A stretch of 64,000 nucleotides of DNA from assembly GCA_029309925.1 (NCBI GenBank), contig JARKND010000001.1, positions 62,001-126,000 on the forward strand, read 5' to 3'. Of the stretch, positions 51,423 to 60,911 are shown in pieces. The translations under genes were made by a program, and so were the position numbers. This DNA comes from Fulvivirgaceae bacterium JP3-4. GTDB taxonomy: Bacteria; Bacteroidota; Bacteroidia; Cytophagales; Cyclobacteriaceae. Every line of letters begins with the position of its first letter. Positions within the stretch are counted from its first letter, which is position 1. The notes under the pieces were generated by a model, which was not told the DNA's origin, made no database searches, and saw only the letters and a program-made list of their open reading frames with translations.

Positions 51423-52625
51423 AGCCGCATCCAGCGAAATTCTGAAAGTCGTTCCCTGGCCCTCCTCGGAATGCTTCACGAAAATCTTCCCATTGTGGTA
51501 AGTTTCAATGATACGTTTGGCAAGCGTGAGACCCAGGCCCCAGCCTCGTTTTTTTGTGGTGAAGCCTGGCTTAAAGACAGCTTCGAGTTTGGAGCGCGGG
51601 ATCCCTTTGCCCGTATCACTCACATCGATAAATACTTTGCCATCGCTTCCGCGCAGGATCTTGATGGCAATCGTGCCGCTGTTGCCCATCGCGTCCACTC
51701 CGTTTTTGCAAAGGTTTTCGATCACCCATTCGAACAAAGGTGCGTGTGCCAGTACCGTTATGGTATCGGAAAGCGTAAACACATCCATTCTGATTCGCGA
51801 TGACACCCGCGGCCTCAGGTAGTTTACAACATTGTTGATCAGGGTCACTACATTCTCCTTCTTCAGCGCAGGCGTGGAGCCGATGCTTGAAAAACGTTCG
51901 GTCACAATCTTGAGCTTGTGGATATCTTTTTCAAGTTCATCGATCACGCTCTTGTCGCGCATCTCCGGGTCTTCGCGGATCACTTCAATCCAGGCCATCA
52001 ATGATGACAACGGAGTGCCTAGCTGGTGGGCAGTTTCTTTCGCGAGGCCAACCCACACGCGGTTTTGTTCTGCTGCCTTGCTGTAGTTGAACGCCAGGTA
52101 GCTGATAAAACCAAAAATAGCGATCACCGAAAGCTGAATGTAAGGGTAGGCAATAAGCTGTGTTAAAAGAAACGAGTTCCGATAATACACATAGCCATAT
52201 TCCTCCACTTCTCCTTTCTCATTCCGGTAGCTCATGCGGATGGGCTCGTATGTCTCTTTCATTGCCTGGACTTCGCGCTCGAGGATCCGATTTTTTCTTG
52301 CTTCAGGCATTTTCTCATCGATATCGATATTGCGATGAAAGTATTGCCCTTCTTTATTGATCCAGATAGTTGGGATTGAGTTGTTCTCTACTATGATTTC
52401 GTCAGTAACGAAATTGATGAGTTCGGTGCCCTGTTCCGTGACTGTGTATTCGAGCGCGCGCGCAAACAACTGGACCTGTCGTTTTTCCCGTGCCTTAAGC
52501 TGATCAACCAGAATATTCGTGTAATAAATGGAGGCAACACTGATCAAAAATGATACAGCCAGCACTACCCACTTAAGGCGTGGGTTGTTCCGATAAAATT
52601 CGCTGTCGATCCCAATTTTAGCCAT
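51420..52625 (-). CDS. Membrane sensor histidine kinase
   Basis: A 401-residue kinase with an N-terminal membrane helix (about 17-36), a periplasmic segment of about 120 residues, a second helix (about 160-180), then HisKA with His200 in AKETAHQLGTPLSSLMAWIE and a HATPase domain (VIENLCKNGVDAMG, DTGKGIPRSK, GWGLGLTLAKRIIETYH). The extracytoplasmic part is short and without a named fold. No response regulator is adjacent. Its stop codon lies in a family E repeat arm, and a duplicated intergenic segment begins 20 bp before its start. Confidence 0.92.
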   Translation of the reverse strand: MAKIGIDSEFYRNNPRLKWVVLAVSFLISVASIYYTNILVDQLKAREKRQVQLFARALEYTVTEQGTELINFVTDEIIVENNSIPTIWINKEGQYFHRNIDIDEKMPEARKNRILEREVQAMKETYEPIRMSYRNEKGEVEEYGYVYYRNSFLLTQLIAYPYIQLSVIAIFGFISYLAFNYSKAAEQNRVWVGLAKETAHQLGTPLSSLMAWIEVIREDPEMRDKSVIDELEKDIHKLKIVTERFSSIGSTPALKKENVVTLINNVVNYLRPRVSSRIRMDVFTLSDTITVLAHAPLFEWVIENLCKNGVDAMGNSGTIAIKILRGSDGKVFIDVSDTGKGIPRSKLEAVFKPGFTTKKRGWGLGLTLAKRIIETYHNGKIFVKHSEEGQGTTFRISLDAA

Positions 52626-52645
52626 GCCAATACTTCTTCACAAGA

Positions 52646-52761
52646 GTCGAGCTATAACGCGGACTCTTATCGAAAAGTATGCAATTATGATGAGAGGTGA
52701 AAGGAATGACAAGTAACGAATGACGAATGACTAATGTCGGGATAATTGTCACTCGTCATTC
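52646..52761. repeat. Direct duplication, copy 1, containing family G repeat
   Basis: This 116-bp segment (GTCGAGCTATAACGCGGACT at its start, GTCACTCGTCATTC at its end) recurs in the same orientation at 52960-53074 with roughly 80-85% identity by eye. It contains the GACGAATGAC words and their inverse GTCACTCGTCATTC (family G). Confidence 0.8.
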
Positions 52762-52807
52762 TACATTCAACATTTGTACTTACCCGCTTGTTCCGCGCCC
52801 TGCCACA

Positions 52808-52959
52808 GCTCCGTCAGGAGCTACCTGTTTCTATAAGAAAAGTGTTTTGGTTTTTGCAAGGCTCGTTAGAGCCTCCTGATGCGCGTGACTTGTCGGGCAT
52901 GAACTTCGCTTAAGTGGTCGTGCTTTGTTAGAGCAGTTTAGGAGTTCCTGACGGATCCT
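52808..52959. repeat. Cluster of compact REP-like hairpins between the duplicated segments
   Basis: GCTCCGTCAGGAGC (52808-52821) and AGGCTCGTTAGAGCCT (52859-52874) are short hairpins with GTCA and GTTA loops; TGCTTTGTTAGAGCA and AGGAGTTCCTGACGGATCCT follow (52921-52959). ACCTGTTTCTATAAGAAA stands after the first. No gene is present in 52626-53092. Confidence 0.65.
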
Positions 52960-53074
52960 GTCGACCTGTAACGCGGACTCTTGCGAAAAAGGATGCAATC
53001 ATGATGAGAGACGGAAGGGGTGACGAGTAACGCGTTACGACAACGAATGTCGGGGTATTCGTCACTCGTCATTC
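52960..53074. repeat. Direct duplication, copy 2, containing family G repeat
   Basis: Second copy of the segment at 52646-52761, beginning GTCGACCTGTAACGCGGACT. After it GTTATTCGCAATTCGTCT continues the family G words to within a base or two of the permease stop codon at 53093. Confidence 0.8.
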
Positions 53075-53092
53075 GTTATTCGCAATTCGTCT

Positions 53093-54466
53093 TTACCCCC
53101 GCTGCATGAACCACTTAGCCAGCACTTTGTAGTTCACTTTTGTTCCATGCATCAGGATTCCAACGCGGTATATTCTGCCTGCGATCCAGGTGGTGAATAA
53201 AAATCCTGCGATCAGCAGAATCATAGACAACGCAAGCTCCCACGCGGGTACACCGGATGCAATTCTGCCTACCATCGCGACAGGTGAAGTGAATGGAATA
53301 ATCGAAAGCCAGAAACTGGCCGTGCTGTGCGGAAGCCTGAGCACAATGATAAACAAGCTCAAATATCCTATGAGCAGCGGGAGGGTTACCGGGAACTGAA
53401 ACTGTTGTGCATCCTGAACAGAATCAACAGCTGAACCAACGGCTGCAAAGAGCGCTCCATACAGCAGATAACCTCCGAGGAAGTAGAACAGGAAAACAAT
53501 AATAATCTTGCCAAAGGGGAGTGACAGAAAATTCTGCAGTGTTTCATTTTGCAACCGCTCCGTTGAAGCTTTCTTCCCTGACAAATTCTCATTAATGGCT
53601 GAGTCGCCCTGCTGTGGTTCTGTCTGTGCATTATCTCCTGCGTCAACCTGTTTGGAGACCTGCTCCATCATTTCCTTCTGAGGAGTTTTCAAACCAAAAT
53701 AGCCAAGCACACTCGATGTGACTCCGAAGCTCAGGACAATCCAGATAATAAACTGAAGCAAACCTACTGAGGCAATGCCTATGATTTTTCCAAGCATCAG
53801 CTGGAATGGCTTGACAGACGACACAATTACCTCGACCACTTTCGAAGTTTTCTCGTCAATAACACCCTGCATAATCTGAATTCCGTAGATCAGAACAAAC
53901 ATGTATATCAGAATGCCGAGCACCATACCGATGACATAGATCATATCAGAGCTGCTCGATTTTTCTTCACCGTCATCACCCTTTGTTACCTGCCGTATTT
54001 TAATGTCAGTCTTCAGGGCATCAAGTGTTGCCTGGTCAACCTTGTACTGCGCAAGCTTCATGTTGCGCACCTGGTCTTCGAAAAATTTATTGAGGTCCTC
54101 CATCTGTTCCATCGTAGCATTTTCGCGCGAGTAGAAGGTGAAGCCTTTTGGATCTTTGATATCGAATGGAGGAACATACACGAGACCAAAAGCATGCGAA
54201 TCGTATTTTGCTTTTGCAGAATCCAGTGGTCCCTCGGCAGGAACGAACCTGAAGTAACGCGTTTCTTTCAGTGTGAAGCGCTGGCTCTCATCCAACACCT
54301 CCACAACTTCAATCTCCGTTGACTTCGACTGCTCGATCACGATATAGATCATAACACCCATGATCGCAGGGAAGATCAGCGGAACGAGAATGGTAGTGAG
54401 CAAAAAAGATTTCTTCTGAACGCGGTTAAGAAATTCGCGTTGTATAATAAGTAGTACTTTGTTCAT
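53093..54466 (-). CDS. ABC-2 type transporter permease (NatB-like)
   Basis: A 457-residue membrane protein: N-terminal helix (LLTTILVPLIFPAIMGVMIY), a ~150-residue extracytoplasmic domain, then five or six helices (MIYVIGMVLGILIYMFVLIY; GLLQFIIWIVLSFGV; IVFLFYFLGGYLLYGALFAA; LPLLIGYLSLFIIVL; ALSMILLIAGFLFTTWIAG). VIDEKTSKVVEVIVSSVKPF is typical of NatB permeases, which with NatA export sodium or other cargo. It contains a polar Gln/Glu insert near residue 290. Translated with the ATPase gene 17 bp upstream. Confidence 0.9.
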   Translation of the reverse strand: MNKVLLIIQREFLNRVQKKSFLLTTILVPLIFPAIMGVMIYIVIEQSKSTEIEVVEVLDESQRFTLKETRYFRFVPAEGPLDSAKAKYDSHAFGLVYVPPFDIKDPKGFTFYSRENATMEQMEDLNKFFEDQVRNMKLAQYKVDQATLDALKTDIKIRQVTKGDDGEEKSSSSDMIYVIGMVLGILIYMFVLIYGIQIMQGVIDEKTSKVVEVIVSSVKPFQLMLGKIIGIASVGLLQFIIWIVLSFGVTSSVLGYFGLKTPQKEMMEQVSKQVDAGDNAQTEPQQGDSAINENLSGKKASTERLQNETLQNFLSLPFGKIIIVFLFYFLGGYLLYGALFAAVGSAVDSVQDAQQFQFPVTLPLLIGYLSLFIIVLRLPHSTASFWLSIIPFTSPVAMVGRIASGVPAWELALSMILLIAGFLFTTWIAGRIYRVGILMHGTKVNYKVLAKWFMQRG

Positions 54467-54483
54467 ACTGCGTTACGTTCATT

Positions 54484-55431
54484 TTAGATTGATTCCTGCA
54501 GGTGCGTGCGAAGAGCAATTTCATCTTCTCCTTGTACGAGTCCTATGAAGATGTCCGCCATGCTCGGTAATTTTTCATGAAAGCTGCTGAGCTCAGTTTT
54601 TTCAATCAGCTCCCGGATGACCTGGTTTGGCTTGATGCCAGTCTGCGCCTTGATGGTGGTGGCATATAAGTCACCTTCGATCACCTTCTGTGCAAGGATC
54701 TCATACCGGGTCGGATCAAGCTGGAAATTATTTCCGTGGTGCTCGATGGAGAAGGTGTTCGAACGAAACTGGTCTTTCACCTGCTTCTTTGAGCCTTCAA
54801 GGATCGTTCTGGATTTATTGATGAGTGCAATGTCATCACACAAGTCCTCCACTGTTTCCATGCGATGCGTTGAAAAAATAATGGTTGACCCTTTGTCGCG
54901 CAGCGCAAGTATCTCCTGGGTAATAAGCCTCGCATTCACGGGGTCGAAACCGGAGAACGGCTCGTCAAGTATGATCAGCCTCGGTTCATGCATCACCGTG
55001 CTGATGAACTGCACTTTCTGGGCCATGCCCTTGCTTAGATCTTCAATTTTTTTATTCCACCAGTCTGTAATCTGGAATCGCTTAAGCCACTCTTTGCTTT
55101 TGTCGAGTGCTTTTGCTTTTGTCATTCCCTTCAGTTGAGCGAGGTAGATCAGCTGATCGCCAACCTTCATCTTCTTGTACAGTCCGCGTTCTTCAGGCAA
55201 ATAGCCGATTGTCCCGATATGTTTTTCGCTCAGCGGTTCTCCAAAAATGCTGATCTGTCCGCTGTCAGCATTGATGATCTGGTTGATGATGCGGATGAAG
55301 GTTGTTTTTCCGGCTCCGTTGGGTCCTAACAAACCAAAAATTCGATTTGCCGGAATAGTGAGATTGACGTTATCAAGCGCAGTGTGATTCGTGTACCGCT
55401 TGGTAACATTCCGTGCGACTAATGCTTCCAC
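54484..55431 (-). CDS. ABC transporter ATP-binding protein (NatA-like)
   Basis: A 315-residue ATPase. Walker A is GLLGPNGAGKTTFIRI, the signature LSKGMAQKVQFI, Walker B RLIILDEPFSGFDPV and the switch His in IFSTHRMETVEDL. A C-terminal ~90-residue DUF4162-like extension follows, common in NatA-type proteins. It pairs with the permease 17 bp downstream. The cargo is uncertain: sodium export in the best studied members, but lipids or drugs in others. Confidence 0.93.
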   Translation of the reverse strand: MEALVARNVTKRYTNHTALDNVNLTIPANRIFGLLGPNGAGKTTFIRIINQIINADSGQISIFGEPLSEKHIGTIGYLPEERGLYKKMKVGDQLIYLAQLKGMTKAKALDKSKEWLKRFQITDWWNKKIEDLSKGMAQKVQFISTVMHEPRLIILDEPFSGFDPVNARLITQEILALRDKGSTIIFSTHRMETVEDLCDDIALINKSRTILEGSKKQVKDQFRSNTFSIEHHGNNFQLDPTRYEILAQKVIEGDLYATTIKAQTGIKPNQVIRELIEKTELSSFHEKLPSMADIFIGLVQGEDEIALRTHLQESI

Positions 55432-55637
55432 AGGGTTTGCTTTTATTCACCAAATTAGTGGAAAACGCGCGGAGATAATTACATCCTGAGAAAACTATTG
55501 GAGATGCCTTCGTGCCGGGAGCTTTGAAACCGGATCGTTTTAGTGCTTACTTTCCCGTTTCAAAAGTGTGCTGTTGCTTAAACATAAATGATCGGTGAGT
55601 CAGACGTGGAGCCCCGGTTTCCCGGCATCCTGGCTAA

Positions 55638-56537
55638 CTACTTCTGCCCATCTTTAAAAGTAATGCTTCCCATCGACACATCGAGGTCGAAGACAAGACT
55701 GTTCTGCGCGTCTTTCTTGTAGGCAGCATTTGCGTAAGTCGTCTCGTTGATCTTCTTCAGACTGTGAGGAACATTTACGCTGCAGAGCCAGGAATCTTTC
55801 ACCTTCACAATCACCGGAGTTTCCTCTGAAGGGAGGATGATCACAAGGTTTCCAGCACCAACGCTTCCGCGGATCTTGTTTGAAACAGCAGGTGTGTTGC
55901 TGAAGTCGAGCATCATGTTTCCGAAGCCCACATCTGCAACCATATAGCGTGCACGGGAAAGATTGAGATTTTTAACGGTAAGCGATCCGAGGTCGACATT
56001 CACGGAAAAAGTGTCCATATCGATCTGATTTTCCAGCGAACTGTAGCCGACCGTAACGTCAGCGCTTCCCGTATTGATTTTCAGATTTTTGATAGCGAGG
56101 CCTGAGAGATCAACGTGGGCATTGCCGATCGCGTAATCCAATTCCAGCAGATATGGCTTTGAATCTGTGAGATACATTTTCCAGATCTTGTCAGAAACCG
56201 GCTTTTCGGTATTTCCAAACATTTTCGTGGAGATGGTCTGGCCAATGCCCTCAGAATGTACTTCCTCGAGGTTCAATGAAACCTCGCACGTGCGGCCTTT
56301 TAATTCTTTGCGGTAGTTATGGGAATATGCAGACTCGTCCTGATTACTGAAAACATTGAGAATTTCAGCGTTTTGGCTTGGCTTAATAAAGCAATTGCCA
56401 CTATTGGCCCTCAAGCGGAGCTTGATATTGTCGCACGCCTGGGTGTTTTCAACGGTAAATTGCTTTTTAATCTGACCCACCGCCACGCTCCACGCCAATG
56501 CAACACCGCAAACGGTTAACCACAAACTCTTCTGCAT
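55638..56537 (-). CDS. Secreted beta-rich protein of unknown function (adhesin/DUF4097-like)
   Basis: A 299-residue protein with a signal peptide (LTVCGVALAWSVAVGQ). The mature protein consists of successive short beta-strands with a repeated spacing, e.g. LDYAIGNAHVDLSGLAIKNL, INTGSADVTVGYSS, VNVDLGSLTVKNLNLSRA and LVFDLDVSMGSITFKDG, as in right-handed beta-helix or DUF4097-type putative adhesins. No catalytic residues can be named. It stands alone, between the NatA-like gene and a repeat region. Function not assigned. Confidence 0.7.
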   Translation of the reverse strand: MQKSLWLTVCGVALAWSVAVGQIKKQFTVENTQACDNIKLRLRANSGNCFIKPSQNAEILNVFSNQDESAYSHNYRKELKGRTCEVSLNLEEVHSEGIGQTISTKMFGNTEKPVSDKIWKMYLTDSKPYLLELDYAIGNAHVDLSGLAIKNLKINTGSADVTVGYSSLENQIDMDTFSVNVDLGSLTVKNLNLSRARYMVADVGFGNMMLDFSNTPAVSNKIRGSVGAGNLVIILPSEETPVIVKVKDSWLCSVNVPHSLKKINETTYANAAYKKDAQNSLVFDLDVSMGSITFKDGQK

Positions 56538-56663
56538 GCTGAATACTTACGTTCCTACTCCCTTTTAGTTACACCGTGTAAGATTATCTCTGAAAATGAT
56601 AAAAATACACCGGGGCAAGTGCTTTAACGGAGCGAAAGTGTAAAGGTTGCAGCGAAAATGCAG

Positions 56664-56831
56664 GCCAATTAGCCCGTGTGCCAGTTAGCCGATTGGTCGC
56701 CAACGGAGCAACTCGTGTATTTTATACACATTAACTGAAAGCGATAACGTGCTAATGTGCCAATTAGCCAATATCCCAATGAAATAAACTATTCCATTGG
56801 CATATTGGCATATTAACAAATTGACTAATTA
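56664..56831. repeat. Quasi-palindromic short-word repeat (family E) upstream of and abutting dnaJ stop
   Basis: GCCAATTAGCCCGTGTGCC words (56664-56700) and GTGCTAATGTGCCAATTAGC with AATATCCCAATG (56748-56780) face the inverted CCATTGGCATATTGGCATAT and AACAAATTGACTAATTA (56791-56831), the last TTA being the dnaJ stop codon. A small GTGTA-TTT-TATACAC hairpin lies between (56715-56730). Confidence 0.8.
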
Positions 56832-57953
56832 ATTGAAGAACTCTTTCATCCGCTCGAAGAACCCTTTTTCGTTTGCATCCGGGTTCGGTTCAAAGTTTGG
56901 GGAGCTTTTCAGGCTTTCGAGTTTCGCCCGCTCTTCCGGTGTCAGTTTCTTCGGTGTCCATACGTTTACATAGATAAGCTGGTCACCGGTTTCGTAGCCG
57001 TTCAGATCTTTGAGTCCCTTTCCGCGCAAGCGTAAAACTTTTCCACTTTGCGTACCTGGTTCGATTTTTATCTTGACGCGTCCGCCAACAGATGGCACTT
57101 CAACACTCGTCCCCAGCGCTGCGTCAATAAAACTGATGTAAAGATCATAGATCAGGTTGTTGCCGTCACGCTTGAGTTGCTTGTCTTCCTGTTCTTCGAT
57201 CAGGATCAGAAGATCTCCTGGAATTCCGCCCCCAGGCGCATCGTTGCCCTTGCCGGACATAGACAGCTGCATGCCATCCGATACACCGGCAGGGATTTTT
57301 ACTGAAAGCACTTCCTCCTTGGAAACAAGTCCTGAGCTGTCAACTCCCGGAGGTCGTTTGTCAACAATTTGTCCTGAGCCATCGCAGGAACTGCAGGTAG
57401 TTGCCGAAACCATCTGCCCGAGCATTGTATTGACAACTTTACGAATCTGCCCTGAGCCCTGGCAGGTTGGGCAGGTTTTGAATGTCACACCTTCTGCACG
57501 TGTGAGACGGTGCACTTTCAGTTTTTTCTCTACGCCATTGGCGATTTCTTCCAGTGTAAGCTTGAGCTTGATGCGCAGGTTGCTCCCTTTCCGCTGGCGC
57601 TTCCCACCGCGTGTGTTTCCACCACCGAAAAAACTATCAAACGGGCTTCCTCCGCCACCACCGAAGATATCTCCGAACTGACTGAAGATGTCTTCCATAT
57701 TCATGTGGTGACCACCGTACTGGCTGCCCGGCCTTGCGTGACCGTAGCGATCGTAATGGGCACGTTTCTCTGTGTCGCTGAGAACCTCGTAAGCCTCTGC
57801 AGCTTCTTTGAATTTCTCTTCAGCTTCCTTGTTGCCGGGATTCTTATCAGGGTGAAACTGAATTGCAACCTTGCGGTAAGCCTTTTTGATTTCCTCGGAA
57901 GTCGCTGTTTTACTAACGCCTAATATTTCGTAAAAATCTCTCTTTGTACTCAT
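56829..57953 (-). CDS. dnaJ: Chaperone DnaJ (Hsp40) with only two zinc motifs
   Basis: DnaJ (374 residues) delivers substrates to DnaK and stimulates its ATPase. The J domain contains His34-Pro35-Asp36 in [11 protein letters not shown], followed by a Gly/Phe region ([20 protein letters not shown]). The cysteine-rich domain keeps CPTCQGSG (Cys161, Cys164) and CSSCDGSG (Cys187, Cys190), but the places of the first and fourth CxxCxGxG motifs read HRLTRAEG and PPGVDSSG, without cysteine. In E. coli motifs 1 and 4 form zinc site I, 2 and 3 form site II; site I is therefore lost as a unit. The C-terminal peptide-binding domains are normal. It follows grpE by 23 bp. Confidence 0.95.
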   Translation of the reverse strand: MSTKRDFYEILGVSKTATSEEIKKAYRKVAIQFHPDKNPGNKEAEEKFKEAAEAYEVLSDTEKRAHYDRYGHARPGSQYGGHHMNMEDIFSQFGDIFGGGGGSPFDSFFGGGNTRGGKRQRKGSNLRIKLKLTLEEIANGVEKKLKVHRLTRAEGVTFKTCPTCQGSGQIRKVVNTMLGQMVSATTCSSCDGSGQIVDKRPPGVDSSGLVSKEEVLSVKIPAGVSDGMQLSMSGKGNDAPGGGIPGDLLILIEEQEDKQLKRDGNNLIYDLYISFIDAALGTSVEVPSVGGRVKIKIEPGTQSGKVLRLRGKGLKDLNGYETGDQLIYVNVWTPKKLTPEERAKLESLKSSPNFEPNPDANEKGFFERMKEFFN

Positions 57954-57976
57954 GACTGATTTTGCGTCAACAGGGA

Positions 57977-58525
57977 TTAATTACCTACGACAACTTTTGC
58001 AAAGCGGACCACTTTGTCGTTTAACAGGTAACCTTTTTCTACTACGTCCACCACTTTTCCTTTCAAAGAAGGGTCTGGTGCGGGAACCTGCGTGATTGCT
58101 TCATGCAAATCTGTATTAAAATCGGATCCTTGTTTTACCTCCATTTCTTTTACGCCATAGAGATCAAGGACCTTTTTGAATTTTGCCTGAATGAGTTTAA
58201 AGCCCTCAGCATCCTTGTCCGTTTTTTCAGCGAACGATTTCTCCGCACGATCGAAGTCATCGAGCACGGGAATTAGTGCCTTAATAAGCTGCTCATTTGC
58301 TGACTGGACCATCTCCAGTTTTTCCTTTGCGGTCCGCCTTCTGAAGTTTTCAAACTCGGAATACAGTCTCAGATATTTATCTTTTGAGCTGGCCAGTTCC
58401 TCCCTGACTCTGTTGAGTTCCGCAGAATTCTGGTCTGCCTGAGCGAATTGCTCAGAAGCAGCTGTATTTTCTGCTGTCATTTCTTCGTTTTTCTCCAATT
58501 CTTCATTTATCTGCGTATTGTCCAT
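57977..58525 (-). CDS. grpE: Nucleotide exchange factor GrpE
   Basis: GrpE (182 residues) releases ADP from DnaK. The N-terminal long coiled coil (about 30-90) is acidic, with the conserved [20 protein letters not shown]; the C-terminal beta domain includes [40 protein letters not shown] and [18 protein letters not shown]. It is the first gene of grpE-dnaJ; dnaK is elsewhere. The upstream gap (58526-58671) holds AAACTGACACA at 58629-58639, matching a site before dnaK. Confidence 0.96.
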   Translation of the reverse strand: MDNTQINEELEKNEEMTAENTAASEQFAQADQNSAELNRVREELASSKDKYLRLYSEFENFRRRTAKEKLEMVQSANEQLIKALIPVLDDFDRAEKSFAEKTDKDAEGFKLIQAKFKKVLDLYGVKEMEVKQGSDFNTDLHEAITQVPAPDPSLKGKVVDVVEKGYLLNDKVVRFAKVVVGN

Positions 58526-58628
58526 GACCTCAAAAGTTTACTTTTTCGATTAGATCGCAAGATGTCAATAATTTTGCCAAGCACCGTGTCGTGACAATAC
58601 GTCATTTAAAAAGCTGTTTTACCTAGGG

Positions 58629-58639
58629 AAACTGACACA
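58629..58639 (-). promoter_or_regulatory. Shared 11-mer upstream of grpE, candidate stress control site
   Basis: The minus-strand text TGTGTCAGTTT is identical to the plus-strand text at 40655-40665 upstream of dnaK. It lies 104 bp before grpE. Evidence is the match itself; no regulator is known from the window. Confidence 0.35.
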
Positions 58640-58671
58640 AAACTCGAAAAATTCCTTTTGTTTATGACAAA

Positions 58672-59661
58672 TCAATGGAGGTGTTTCCAAATCAGGTCTT
58701 TTAATTCCAAGATGCCCTGGTTAGTGACTGCTGAAATAAAAAGAGATGGTATTCCTTCGGGTAATTCTCTGGCCATTTCGGCCCTTAATTCCTCGTCAAG
58801 CATATCCGACTTTGATACGGCCAGCAGTCTCTTCTTATCCAAAAGTTCAGGATTGTATTTTCTCAGTTCGTTAAGCAGAATTTCATACTCCTGCCTGATG
58901 TCTTTCGCATCTGCGGGAATGAGAAATAACAGAAGCGAATTTCGTTCGATGTGTTTGAGAAAGCGGATCCCAAGACCTCTTCCTTCAGCGGCACCCTCGA
59001 TGATGCCGGGGATATCGGCCATAACAAATGAAAGTCCTTCGCGGTATGATACAACGCCCAGGTTAGGCGTGAGTGTGGTAAAGGCGTAGTCGGCAATCTT
59101 CGGTTTGGCTGCAGACACAACAGAAAGCAACGTTGACTTCCCTGCATTCGGAAATCCGACTAGTCCAACATCTGCGAGAAGTTTTAACTCGAGAATCACC
59201 CAAGCTTCCTGGCCACGTTCGCCCGGTTGTGCGTGCTGCGGTGCCTGGTTAGTTGAGGAAACGAAAAAAGCATTTCCTTTGCCACCACGACCTCCTTTCA
59301 TCAGGATGAACTCTTCATCGTGCGAATTAATCTCGCACAGCACTTCTCCGGTCTCGGCATTCTTTGCTACCGTGCCCAACGGAACCTCGATAATTTCGTC
59401 TTTCCCGTCTGCACCGGTCATGTTAGCCGCTTCGCCACCTTTGCCGCTGTCTGCAATAACATGTTTGCGGTATTTCAAATGCAGGAGCGTCCAGAGCTGA
59501 CTGTTTCCTTTCAAAATAATGTGACCGCCACGACCACCATCCCCCCCGTCAGGGCCACCTTTCTGAATAAATTTTTCGCGATGAAAATGCAGGCAACCGG
59601 CACCACCATGTCCTGAACGCGCGTTGAACTTTACGTAATCAATAAAATTGGGAGACGACAC
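58672..59661 (-). CDS. obgE: GTPase Obg (CgtA)
   Basis: Obg (329 residues) is a GTPase needed for 50S subunit maturation and stress control. The glycine-rich OBG fold starts [20 protein letters not shown] and [20 protein letters not shown]. The G domain has [20 protein letters not shown] (G1), [20 protein letters not shown] (G3) and [13 protein letters not shown] (G4). It lacks the variable C-terminal extension found in some orthologues. It follows adk by 13 bp, so both are in one transcript. Confidence 0.96.
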   Translation of the reverse strand: MSSPNFIDYVKFNARSGHGGAGCLHFHREKFIQKGGPDGGDGGRGGHIILKGNSQLWTLLHLKYRKHVIADSGKGGEAANMTGADGKDEIIEVPLGTVAKNAETGEVLCEINSHDEEFILMKGGRGGKGNAFFVSSTNQAPQHAQPGERGQEAWVILELKLLADVGLVGFPNAGKSTLLSVVSAAKPKIADYAFTTLTPNLGVVSYREGLSFVMADIPGIIEGAAEGRGLGIRFLKHIERNSLLLFLIPADAKDIRQEYEILLNELRKYNPELLDKKRLLAVSKSDMLDEELRAEMARELPEGIPSLFISAVTNQGILELKDLIWKHLH

Positions 59662-59674
59662 TTTTTCCTTTCGT

Positions 59675-60256
59675 TTACATCAACAAACTCTTGTCGACTT
59701 CACGACAAATATTGTTGAAGATTTGTTCTTCTTCACCGACACCGATAACCGAAGAATACTTTTTCATTTTTTTGTAATAGTCTGCTACGATCGCAGTTTC
59801 TTTGTTATAGACTGAAATTCTGTTTTCAATCACTTCTGGTTTTGCATCGTCAGGCCGATTCTCTTTTGCCGCGCGGGATGCAAGGCGCTTGCGCAACTCA
59901 TCTTCCGGAACAAGCAATTCGATGAACGCGTTGATGGGAGCGTTTTTTCCGTTCAACAACTTGTCGAGTGCTTCTGCCTGCGGAATTGTTCGCGGAAAGC
60001 CATCAAAAATAATCCCCTGGATATTGCCAGTTGATCTGATCTTATCATCAACCATGTCAATCACAACCTGATCCGGAACGAGGTTTCCCTTGCTCATGTA
60101 CTCCTGCGCGAGCTTACCCAGTGGCGTGCCCTCTTTCAGGTGCTTCCTGAAAAGATCACCTGTTGAAATATGTGTTAATGAATATTTCTCAATAAGCCGG
60201 GCACTTTGCGTGCCTTTGCCTGCACCGGGAGGTCCGAAGAGAATGAGGTTTATCAT
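59675..60256 (-). CDS. adk: Adenylate kinase, short form
   Basis: Adk (193 residues) equilibrates ATP, AMP and ADP. It begins [20 protein letters not shown] (P loop), then [39 protein letters not shown] and [14 protein letters not shown]. The LID is of the short type without the four zinc-binding cysteines and without the ~25-residue insertion of E. coli Adk. It lies between hpt and obg, all on the minus strand. Confidence 0.95.
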   Translation of the reverse strand: MINLILFGPPGAGKGTQSARLIEKYSLTHISTGDLFRKHLKEGTPLGKLAQEYMSKGNLVPDQVVIDMVDDKIRSTGNIQGIIFDGFPRTIPQAEALDKLLNGKNAPINAFIELLVPEDELRKRLASRAAKENRPDDAKPEVIENRISVYNKETAIVADYYKKMKKYSSVIGVGEEEQIFNNICREVDKSLLM

Positions 60257-60338
60257 CTGGAGGTTTAATTACGGTTTGTTTTTGTTAAAGCTGACGAAGA
60301 TAATAATGAAAATGCTAAATGCGAACCTGTAACAGAAA

Positions 60339-60866
60339 TTACCGGGCGGCCTTGTAAATGTCTTTAAAATTCCGGCCTAATCCATCGTAGTCGAGACCGT
60401 AGCCAAGCACGAATTCATCGTGAATGTCGAACCCTACATATTTGACGAAGATGTTTTTTTCCCGTGCCGGAGTTTTGCGAAGCAGAGCCACGACTTCAAC
60501 CGACTTCACGCCAAGGCCCTTCAGCTCATTGATGATTTTTTCAAGCGTGAACCCGGTGTCAACAATGTCTTCAACGATGATGATGTGCTGATTGAAAAGA
60601 CTTTCGTCCAGACCAACAAGCGTCTTCAACTGACCGGAGCTGTTCGTACCCTGGTAAGAAGAAACTTTTACAAACGAGACACGGCTTGGAACGTTGATTC
60701 GCTTGATAAGGTCCGAAGCGAACATAAAGGAGCCATTCAACACGGGAAGAAATACAGGAGCGAGGTCGCTGTAATCGCTGCTGATCCTGTCCGCTAACGA
60801 TTGAACGCTCTCCAGTACCTTGCTTTCGCTGATGAACTCATTAAACTCCAAATCCTTGATCTTCAT
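60339..60866 (-). CDS. hpt: Hypoxanthine phosphoribosyltransferase
   Basis: A 175-residue purine salvage enzyme joining hypoxanthine or guanine to PRPP. The chosen ATG gives MKIKDLEFNEFISESKVLES; a longer reading frame runs on into the repeat upstream and is not used. The PRPP-binding motif is HIIIVEDIVDTGFTLEKIIN, the N-terminal loop VFLPVLNGSFMFASDLIKRI, and the base-contact region VKYVGFDIHDEFVLGYGLDY. It is 82 bp upstream of adk on the same strand, probably one purine/GTPase group. Confidence 0.94.
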   Translation of the reverse strand: MKIKDLEFNEFISESKVLESVQSLADRISSDYSDLAPVFLPVLNGSFMFASDLIKRINVPSRVSFVKVSSYQGTNSSGQLKTLVGLDESLFNQHIIIVEDIVDTGFTLEKIINELKGLGVKSVEVVALLRKTPAREKNIFVKYVGFDIHDEFVLGYGLDYDGLGRNFKDIYKAAR

Positions 60867-60911
60867 TCCATCCTTCGTTGGGACGGCAAAAATAATAGAA
60901 AAATCGGTACA

